DNA of 64,000 nt from Rhinopithecus roxellana (Eukaryota > Chordata > Mammalia > Primates > Cercopithecidae), in NCBI RefSeq assembly GCF_007565055.1, contig NC_044564.1, positions 81,364,563 to 81,428,562 of the forward strand, read 5' to 3'. The translations under genes were made by a program, and so were the position numbers. Below the pieces are notes generated by a model, which made no database searches, was not told the origin of the DNA, and saw only the letters and a program-made list of their open reading frames with translations. Shown here one piece after another: positions 55,701 through 64,000 of the stretch. How positions within the stretch are numbered: position 1 is the stretch's first letter; each line of letters opens with the position of its first letter.

Positions 55701-57056
55701 TGTTTTTTTACTTATTTTGAAGTTCCAAAATCATCAGGTTTCTTTGACTTCATAGTAACAATGTGGATGTTTTTACAAATATTTCCTTTTTCCTACATAA
55801 GCAAAGTAATATAACTTAGAAAATATTTTGTTGATGTGGGCCCTTATTTTTCCTAAAAATATTGTCTTGTTAATATTTTATATGTAAGCCAAAAATATCT
55901 TGTAAGTTAGGCAGTGTGCCATTTCAAATGTGCGATATACATGACTACAGATAGTGTAATTCAATAACAAACACAGATAGTCATTTACAGGACTTGTTTT
56001 CTAATGTGTAGCCATAGAGAATGACACTCAAGTTGGTTTTGTGATCTATGTAGCCAATATGACAGGTAATTGATTTGATTTAAAATATACCTTATTGGTG
56101 GCAAATTATAATATTATTACTGAGTGTAGCAAAATAATATTTAAATGAACATCTAATGGAGCAGTTTTAAAAAAGAGTTGTTAATTTTGCCACAGTACAT
56201 TTAAAATTTGGACCAAGAAACAGTGTAATTATGAGTACAATGCATAATTTCTAATATGTTACTGAGAAAAACATCCCAGTGAGAAGAATTACTGGGAATG
56301 TATTTTGATATGCATGTAAGGATTCATATCTAAAAATATTAATATTTTCTCCATTCTATAACATGAACTCTAATTTCTTGTTTGGAAATGGTATGAATAC
56401 TCCATTTTCATATTCAAGATTACAATGTCCTCACCATAAACCATGAAGAGAAACAAAAGTGCTGAAGTTGTTTAAATAACATTGTAATTTTGATAATTCT
56501 GTAGTCTCATATGAATGTGCTTAAATAACGTATTTTCTATAGGGTTCTGAGAAATTCAAAAGAAAAATTTCTGTGGCAGGCTTACAGAGTTATATATAGA
56601 ACAATAAAGGCTGAAGAAGAAACTTCACAAAATAGAAACATACAAAAGATGTGTGTTTTAGTACTGTTATATAGATATGCTCTGACTTACTAAACCAAAG
56701 CTGGCTTATTCCAAGGAAATCATGTTCACTCATAGAGGCTTCCTGCTGTATATTTTTTGGTGAAATTTCATACTTTAAACTGGTTTGTTTTCATTTTTTA
56801 CATTGCATTTTAAAGGCCCTTAAATATCTTTATAACTTGTTTAAAACTGAAGAGACATTTGATATAGAAATACAGTAAAATATTAGTCTGAGAGAATTAG
56901 GATATTGCAATATAGTCTGTTCCCTGCTAGATACCACAGCAAATTAAAAATAAACATGCCCTGGTTTTTGTCCATTAACATCATGTAATGTAGAGGTTAC
57001 AGGCTTCATTAGAAAATCAATCAGCATTATAAATTGCCAGATATTAAAATATGCAC
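55701..57056. other. no recognisable feature
   Basis: AT-rich sequence, no gene, no repeat that I can name. Confidence 0.5.
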
Positions 57057-57064
57057 TTGAAATT

Positions 57065-57524
57065 CTTTTGTTTTCAACTTTTATTTTAGGCTCAGGGTTA
57101 CATGTACAGGTTTGTTACATGGATGTATTGTGTGATCCTGAGGTTTGAGGTATGAATGATTCCGTCACCCAGGTAGTGAGCATAATACCCAACAGGGAGT
57201 TTTCAACCCTGGTCCCCCTTTCACTCTCCCCAGTCTAGTAGTCCCCAGTGTCTATTGTTTTCTTCTTTATGCTCATGTGTACTCAATGTTTAGCTCCCAC
57301 TTATAAGTGAGAATATGTGGCATTTGGTTTTTTGTTCTTATATTAATTCCCTTGGGACAATGGCCTCCAGCTGCATCCATATTGCTGCAAAGGACACGAT
57401 TGTATTCTTTTTATGGATGTATAGTATTCCATAGCATATATATACCACCTTTTCTTTATCCAGCCCACTGTTCATCGTCACCTAGGTTGATTCAATGTCT
57501 TTACCATTGTGAATAGTGCTACCA
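57065..57524 (-). repeat. L1 3' part of a twin-primed insertion
   Basis: Complement of an L1 3' end, from the A-rich tail complement (cttttgttttcaacttttattttagg) through the 3'UTR to ttaccattgtgaatagtgct in late ORF2. L1PB/L1MA-type wording. Confidence 0.88.
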
Positions 57525-57720
57525 TCAGAATGGTTATTATTAAAAAGAACAAAAATAACAGATGCTGGCAATGCTGCAGAGAAATGGAAACACTTATACA
57601 GTGTTGGTAGCTATGTAAATTAGTTCAGTCACTGTGGAAAGTAATTTGATGATGTCTCAAATAACTTAAAATAGAACTACCATTCAACCAAAAAATCTCA
57701 TTACTGAGTTTATACCAAAA
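57525..57720 (+). repeat. inverted 5' part of the same L1
   Basis: accatcagaatggttattattaaaaag to actgagtttatacc is sense-oriented ORF2 from just upstream of the piece in the minus-strand part. About 60-80 bp of L1 are missing at the junction. Flanking tgaaatt at 57058-57064 and 57721-57727 may be the target duplication. Confidence 0.85.
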
Positions 57721-57739
57721 TGAAATTTGAATTGTCATC

Positions 57740-58600
57740 CCAAAGTTAACATTTCCAAATTGAAACTCCTATTTCTATTGCATTCCAACCCTAACATGCT
57801 CCATCCAAAGTCCTCTCCATCTCAGTTAAAAGCAACCCCATTCTTCCAGTTGTCAGGCCGTAATACCTGGAGTCATCCTTGATTCTTCTCTTTCTCTCAT
57901 ACCCCTCAATCAAACCTTCAGGACATTATCACATTATGGTTACTTTCAAAATATTTATAAACTGAATTTTTACTACTTGTACTACTACTAGAAGATTGGA
58001 GCTATCATAAACTTTTTTCTAAATTATTGTAGTAGCCTCATAAATGGTTTTCTTCTTTGTAAATTTGGTCTCCTATTTACATTGAAATTCTATTGTCTAT
58101 TATCCAAATAGCATCCAGAAGAAATATTTTAAAACCTAACTCCAAATATTTCACTGAAATATGATTAAAACATTGATGGCTCTCCATTTCTTTCACACTA
58201 TACAGCCAGAATCACTACACAGTCTAAAAAAACTGCATGGCCTTCCCCCACTACCTCCACACTGACTCTCTTCTTTCCCACACATGTTCCCTTAGCTCCT
58301 GGAACTTCCTCCAATACTCAAAGCACACCTTGCCCTAGTGACCTTGCTCTACTCTTCTGCTTATGGCTGCTTTCCCCAAGACATGTGCTTTGCTAAATCA
58401 TCTTCAACTTTAGTCAAGTCTCATCTTCTCCAATAGCTTTTCCTTGACTATCCAAGTAACACTGTAACCTGTGCCATCCCCCTATTTCACATCCTATCTG
58501 CCACTCCTTATCCTTTTATTATGATCTACTATTTTCTTTACACTTATTCAGATTTCTTGTCAAGATCAAGCAATTTATTTAATGTATCTCTCCTGTGGTA
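57740..58600 (+). repeat. L2 3' half
   Basis: L2 wording in order: ccatctcagttaaaagcaacccc, cctggagtcatccttgattcttctctttctctc, attgtagtagcctcataaatgg, ttttaaaacctaactccaaa, gatggctctccatttc, gaatcactacacagtc, cacactgactctcttct, ttcccaagacatgtgctttg and ctattttctttacacttattc. Mid-polymerase to 3'UTR. Confidence 0.8.
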
Positions 58601-58948
58601 TATTTTATCATACATAGCTAAAAAAAAAAAAAGTTGGAAATCTCTAACTGCAATTTAACTGGGAAGCAGCAAGCTTCATTAATTACCCCTTTTATTTTCT
58701 GTATTACCATAAGTTACAGTTGGAGCAAAACCTATGATTACACAGCTTTCTGCCTGACTCAGGAAAAAGCAATTCAAGCAAAGCACAGTTGGTATCACTA
58801 AGCAAAAAGACAGAAAATGGTTAAGATGACTAGAATTTTTGGAGGAGAGTACTGGAAAGAAGGGTACTACACAGAGGAATGTTCAAGAAATTACTAAAGA
58901 TAGTTACAAAGGAGATATAGCTCAATAGTCAGTACACTTTTGCTCTTC
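58601..58948. other. no recognisable feature
   Basis: Poly(A) run at 58621-58632; otherwise unique-looking. Confidence 0.45.
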
Positions 58949-59498
58949 TGTTACAGGCACATGAACCAGAGAGACTCCATCTTAAGTAGGAGCTGGGTAA
59001 AATGAGGCCGAAACCTACTGGGCTGCATTCCCAGACGGTGAAGGCATTCTAAGTCACAGGATGAGATAAGAAGTCGGCATAAAATACAGGTCATAAAGAC
59101 CTTGCTGATAAAATAGTTTGCAGTAAAGGAACTGGCCAAAACCCACCAAACCCAAAATGGCCACGAGAGTGACCTCTGGTCGTCTTCACTGCTACACTCC
59201 CACCAGCATCATGACAGTTGACAAATGCCATGGCAACATCAGGAAGTTACACTATATGGTCCAGAAGTGGGAGGCATGAATAGCCCACCCCTTGTTTAGC
59301 GCATCATCAAGAAATACTCATAAAAGTGGGCAACCAGCAGCCCTTGGGGCTGCTCTATGGAGTAGCCATTCTTTTATTCCTTTACTTTCTTAATAAACTT
59401 GCTTTCAGTTTGCACTGTGGACTCGCCCTGAATTATTTCTCACACAAGATCCAAGAACCCTCTCTTGGGGTCTGGATTGGGACCCCTTTCCTGCAACA
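58949..59498 (+). mobile_element. class I ERV LTR, 550 bp
   Basis: Starts TGTTACAGGCACATGAACC, ends TTTCCTGCAACA. It has a promoter-like CATAAAAG at 59318-59325, an AATAAA at 59391-59396, and a U5 with ccctgaattatttctcac, ccaagaaccctctcttgggg and gggacccctttcc wording of gammaretrovirus-like HERV LTRs. The retained downstream internal bases show that it was a 5' LTR or a truncated provirus. Subfamily not named. Confidence 0.85.
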
Positions 59499-59622
59499 TA
59501 TTTCTGGCAATCACGAAGGGACTATAGCGCAGAAACCCTGACCTGACAGCTACCTTTGGGTAAGTGTTGGGTTTCTGTAACATCTTTCTGGCAAACCCAG
59601 AAGGGACGATACAGAAGAAACT
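59499..59622 (+). mobile_element. retained ERV leader with candidate primer binding site
   Basis: Directly after the LTR, at 59505-59522, lies the 18-mer tggcaatcacgaagggac, a candidate tRNA primer-binding site (it starts TGG). Then comes a leader, and a second diverged copy of LTR end plus primer site (59575-59622, against 59491-59540). The internal region stops there. Confidence 0.7.
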
Positions 59623-59647
59623 CGCTAACCCAAAGGATTAGCGAGTT
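59619..59647. other. 10-bp perfect inverted repeat at ERV break
   Basis: AACTCGCTAA (59619-59628) and TTAGCGAGTT (59638-59647) with a 9-nt loop, at the place where ERV-like sequence ends. Confidence 0.75.
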
Positions 59648-60456
59648 AGGATTTCATTTAACTATGAAACATGATGATTACTCAGGAAGACTATAACCAC
59701 CATCCATTACCCTCCTTTAGTATTCACTACAAATGGAAAATGACAATTCTGATAAGCTTGTAAAATGTGATGTATCTTAAAACTCACTAAAGTTTCTTCA
59801 TAAAAACCCACATTTTATTCCAAAACTCTATAACATTTCTGACTATTTTACTTTATAGAAATATAAGATTAAGAAAGAGGAAGGAAGTATGTTTCCTGAG
59901 GTGAAAATTATAGTCTACTGGTTACTTGAAAATCTTTTTCAAATGGATTGGGCTTAATGCCAATATTTAGCTATGAGGTTCTGTTTCAGATTCAAAGTTC
60001 CATTGTTATTTTGGTTTAATCCACACTGAATATTTTTAAATATTATGGTCTTAAATTTAAAAATGCATTGCTAAATTGTGAGTAAAAGTCTGGATTGATG
60101 AAGCTAATTATTTAAAAATTGTTTGATAAAATTGTTAAAACAAAAATATATCTACCACCATTCTCTGACAAACTTCTCATTCTAACTTTGCAATTAATAC
60201 AGCTTATTTTCAGATTTAAGACTATTTGTGATACTTTTCTTTAACCAAAGTCCTACATTTATCATTGAACAAAAGGGAAAAAAAAAGTTTTTAAGCATTT
60301 TTTTTTTACCTCATAGTAAAAATATAAACAAGACATTACTCTCTTTTCAACTAATTTTAAACAGTTCCATTTTGTCTTGTTTGCTAAAATATTCATTGTA
60401 CTTGAATCTATTTTTCTCTATATCTAAATACTTCTTCTTTGCTAAACTTCAAAATG
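59648..60456. other. no recognisable feature
   Basis: AT-rich, no gene or nameable repeat. Confidence 0.5.
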
Positions 60457-60885
60457 TGTTTGGGGCAGACTGAATAATGGTTCCTCAAACGATATCCACA
60501 TCCTAATCCTTGAGATTTGTGAATATTACCCTATATGGTAAAATATGAGATAAGTATCTTGAGGTGGGACAGTATCTTGGCTTACCCAGGTAGGCTTGAA
60601 TTATAGTTACAAGTCCCTTTTCAAGAGGAAGGAAGAAAGATTTGAGTCAGATAAGAGAAGGCAATGTGGCCACCGAAGCAGATTTTGCAGTTATGTGGCC
60701 ACAAGTCAAGGAATGCTGAGTCAAGGGACAAATTCTCCCCTTGAGTCACCAGAGGGAGTATGATTCTGCCAACATCTTGATTTCAACCCAGTGAAACTTT
60801 AGATTTCTGGCCTCCAGAACAGCAGGGCAGAAATAAATTTTATGTTTGTGGTAATTTGTTATATCTTCCAAGATAAATTAATACA
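60457..60885 (+). mobile_element. MLT1-type MaLR LTR
   Basis: ggggcagactgaataatgg, atatccacatcctaatcc, gtgaatattaccctatatgg, tttgcagttatgtggccacaagtcaaggaatgc, tctggcctccagaac, agaaataaatttt and a terminal aattaataca follow an MLT1-family LTR from end to end. Solo. Confidence 0.82.
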
Positions 60886-62258
60886 TTTTTATTTAGTAAG
60901 CCTTTAACAGCAGGAGAAAATAAGTTAAGAATAAAGTGGTAGAACTATTCTGCAATTTTATTTTAAATTTTGATAAATATAAACCCCATAAATACTTGGA
61001 GTAGATCTTTATACATGTTTACGAGAACCTCATCTGTATTCTGCTGTTCTTAGAAAAAGGATAGTAATAGGCATTGATTAGACTTTGAATTCCCAGGGTC
61101 AGTCATTTCCCCTTTATGAAAACTCAATTGTGTCATTTCTCCTAAGGAAAACAGTGAATCAGGGATCAGCCTCCTCTCACCTATGTTCTCTGCCCACAAT
61201 ATTTTATAATTCTTTTCTTTTGTTGGGATGCAAAGTTTGAGGAAAAGGTAAGGAAAAGGAACTGAAATTCATTCCATTCCTAAAACAACCTGTATTCCGG
61301 CTGAAAACACGTTAAGAGTCTAAGCTTCACACATAGGAAGACAAGAGAAGGTACAAAAAATCCCAGAAGGTTCCTGAAAAGCGAGAGGCTTGCAGGAGAA
61401 GTCATCTGGGCAAGTGTGTATTTGCTCAGATTTGGGGAAATGTATATAAACCTGGGACAAAAAATAAAGGGAGTACTTTTTCTCCTATTCTTTTTTACTC
61501 CTATGTCAATCCCTACCATCTGAAATCTGGTTTAGATTTTCATTAGGCCCTTTCAACTTCAAGGAAAGAAACAACCGTCAGGTAACCAAAAATGAAAGAG
61601 GCTTATGAAACACGTACTGGAAGGGCGGAAATTCAGAAAGCTCTTTAAGTAGCTGAACCAAGTCTATACTTCAGTAAATGCTATTTCCACCTCCACTTAA
61701 AGCAGCTAGGAATTAACATCACTATTGAGTGTTAGAATTAAAGTTTGCAATTTTTTGATAGGAAGGAGGAAATTTTGCCAAATGCTACCGGCTTTAAAAC
61801 AGGTTTTGATATAAAGGAGCTTTTTCTAGAAATATTTTATGATCCCATCTTCTTGGAATATACCAGTATTTATGGTTGCAGGTGTTACAAAGCATTTCTA
61901 GTTTTGGTTTGCTTGAATTAGTCCTTCAAGTTGGAATTGATTTCTGCCATTCAAGCAGACTTGAGTCTTCACAGGTATGAGATCATTTTGGGTTTCACAA
62001 AATCAGTTGGTTTTCTGGAATCTCTCTTTTGGTTTTTGTACTTTGTAACTTATTCTATAAGCTTTTGCTCTTTCTCCTACCTTGTTCTTTAAATTTTTTT
62101 GTTGTTTTGGTATCATTTAGCATGACTTCAGGCTCGCTAATTTTGGTTAAATATTTTGCAACCATTTTTACCCAAGTTTGTGTATTATGCACTAACAAGT
62201 TGGAAAATTCCAATCTTTATTACTTATTGACCCAGGTACAGGAAATAAGAGGGTGCAT
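60886..62258. other. no recognisable feature
   Basis: A TATATAAA at 61442-61449 followed 30-40 bp later by AATAAAGGG gives a promoter-like look, but no LTR or gene is evident around it. Confidence 0.45.
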
Positions 62259-62274
62259 TGTGTGTGTATGTGCA

Positions 62275-62312
<38 letters not shown>

Positions 62313-62408
62313 TGTGCATATATGTGTGTATATATGTCTATATATGTGTGTATATGTGTATATGTGTGTATATATACATATGTGTGTGTATATATTTATA
62401 TATTTATA
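62259..62408. repeat. TG/TA compound microsatellite
   Basis: (TG)n, a perfect (TA)n block at 62279-62309 and further TATG/TGTA alternations. Likely length-polymorphic and Z-DNA/cruciform prone. All overlapping frames are low complexity. Confidence 0.9.
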
Positions 62409-62609
62409 ACAAAAGCATTGACTAGTCTTTCTTTTATTAATTACCATATACTGATAATTCTAAATAATATCAGTGATAAAACACTTCTTCATGCTGGGGC
62501 ACATGACTCCCACTTCTTCCCCTCCCTTGGTATGCCACTTCCAGACAGTCTTCATTTTCTCAAAACATTGTTATGAATGTTATCTTCAGGAAACATTTTA
62601 TTATTAATC

Positions 62610-62960
62610 ATTAAGTTTTTATTGAGAAATAATTCACATATTATGAAATACACAGCTCCTAAATATTCAACTTGATGTGCTCTGACAATGGAACCCTTGC
62701 AGCCACCATCCCAATTAAGATACAGAACACATCTGTTACTCAGAAATATCCCTCTAGCTCAGTTTCTGTTAATTCAAGGTCACCTTCACAACCACCCAAA
62801 ACAAATTATTTCTCATTTATCACCAGGGATTATTTTTGCCTATTTTCAGATACTATTTAAAGGAAATGTATCTGGTAACTTTTGCTCATCAAAATGTTTT
62901 AAGCCTTCAGTTTGTTTCTAGTTTTTGATATTTCAATGATTTTATTCCTTTCTGCATGCA
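62610..62960 (-). repeat. ancient L1M 3'UTR
   Basis: gtttttattgagaaataattcacatattatgaaatacacag, atattcaacttgatgtgctctgac and caattaagatacagaacacatctgttactc are the complement of an old L1M 3'UTR (L1MC/ME type). Confidence 0.75.
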
Positions 62961-63954
62961 GATCCAACACACTTATTGATGCTTATTTCTAGTTGTCATT
63001 TGGATCTTGGAATTATGGTAAACTTAATTGTTTTACTTTGTACATTTGTTATTTTGTACAATTTACTTCACTATTTTATTCATTAAACTAATTTTTAATC
63101 AATTTCAAATTTTTACGTTAAGTTAAAATTTTTAATTAACTTTTTGGTTACTATATTGATAATCATGTCTTTTAAATGACACTATTTTCTTTGTATTTTG
63201 TGTTTTATACTTTATTCCTTCATACTCTGGAATTATACAATAAAAATATTGAAGTTCAAACTCTTTACAAATAAATTTTTGTATAAGTAACACTGATATT
63301 ATCAGAGTTAATGAGTGTAATATATATACTCTAACAGAGGCTAAGCTTTTAGTTTTATTTCTTTTCTGTAGTACTTGTATAATATGCATAAGTCAAACTA
63401 AAAATATAAACAAACACACAGACATATGCATATTTTGAATCTGAGATATATTTTTGCCTCATATCCACTGCCCTTTTTAGGAGATGAAAAGATTAGGCAT
63501 TGATGACACTGAATGCAATCTACCTTTGATAATTCATTTATATTTAGTTTAGTTCAATTGTCATTTGTTTGTTTTTGTTTACTTCTGTTCCTTAACTTGT
63601 CCCAAATAATTACAATGATATTTTTATTTATAAACTATTCCTTTTCCCAGCCCCAGGATCAGATTTTTAAAAAAGAATTTAAAGTTTGGTATCTTTTCTG
63701 TGCGTTTAGTACTGGTAAGTATATCAAAGACAAATAAAATTTATGATTTTCAAACTCTTTAGCTTTTTTAGTTAAAAATATCAAAATATTCATTTGCTTT
63801 TTAAAACTTAATACCTTTAAGAAAGGGTTGAGTCTTGTTTAATTGTTATCTTTAAATTACAGTTAAATATTTTTTATCTATAGGATGCTATTTGTGCTCA
63901 CCCCAAATAAAAAAATTATGTGTTAAGTATTTTTTTAGTGCAACTAGATGTATT
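62961..63954. other. no recognisable feature
   Basis: Very AT-rich. No nameable element. Confidence 0.5.
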
Positions 63955-64000
63955 CGCCAGTGTTCTCCAGAGAAACAGAACTTATAGGATATGTAGACAT
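63955..64000 (-). mobile_element. MLT2-type LTR, cut by window edge
   Basis: gccagtgttctccagagaaacagaac followed by ataggatatgtagacat is the complement of the 3' terminus of an MLT2 (ERVL) LTR. The rest lies beyond the window. Confidence 0.7.

Noticed and set aside
62029..62576. Overlapping frames with CVYICVYI-type repeats on both strands
   Set aside because: They read through the TA/TG microsatellite in several frames; not coding.

Overview
The window is nuclear DNA of a catarrhine primate, most likely human or another hominoid. It carries AluY-type and older Alu insertions, a full-length L1PA-type LINE-1, THE1/MLT/ERVL long terminal repeats, HML-type (class II ERV) solo LTRs, L2, MIR and mariner fossils, in an AT-rich background. 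I found no conventional protein-coding gene, no exon-like conserved reading frame, and no tRNA, rRNA or CRISPR. Almost every open frame that can be read is a decayed retroelement frame, so this looks like an intergenic or intronic gene-poor segment.

Layout. 1-5.8 kb: L2 tails, an L1 3' end, an LTR on the minus strand and an AluY. 5.8-10.1 kb: two solo LTRs of the same HML-type family in opposite orientation, each with a near-perfect 6-bp target duplication, flanking an ancient L1/HAL1 remnant. 10.5-12.8 kb: a complete THE1 (MaLR) element, LTR-internal-LTR, minus strand. 12.8-15 kb: the 3' part of an ERVL provirus with a dUTPase-like remnant running into its MLT2 LTR. 15-24 kb: ancient L1 fragments interrupted by a class I LTR, Alus and younger L1 tails. 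24.5-27.3 kb: minus-strand L1M interrupted by an LTR with a perfect 5-bp target duplication. 27.4-31.4 kb: L2, MIR and Alu copies.

31.4-38.2 kb is the most informative part. A minus-strand L1M 3'UTR was hit by an Alu. A full-length L1PA-type element (5'UTR, ORF1, ORF2, 3'UTR) then inserted into the Alu A-tail. That L1 ends in a second, 145-bp non-L1 segment with its own AATAAA and poly(A), bounded by a 15-bp target duplication, which is the signature of a 3' transduction. Both L1 proteins are broken by stops and frameshifts. The 5'UTR keeps a segment of about 135 bp that matches, from memory, the ZNF93-target block lost in the youngest L1 lineages. 38.3-44.9 kb: a near-complete ancient L1 on the minus strand. 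45.4-50.1 kb: a mariner fossil, then a 5'- and 3'-truncated L1 split by a solo LTR. 50-64 kb: L2/MIR fragments, a 79-nt pure pyrimidine tract, an L1M 3' end, a twin-primed (5'-inverted) L1, an LTR with retained internal sequence, an MLT1-type LTR, a TA/TG microsatellite, and the first bases of another MLT2 LTR at the right edge.

Repeat family names come from memory of the consensus sequences. Where the subfamily is not certain I say so. All boundaries are read by eye.
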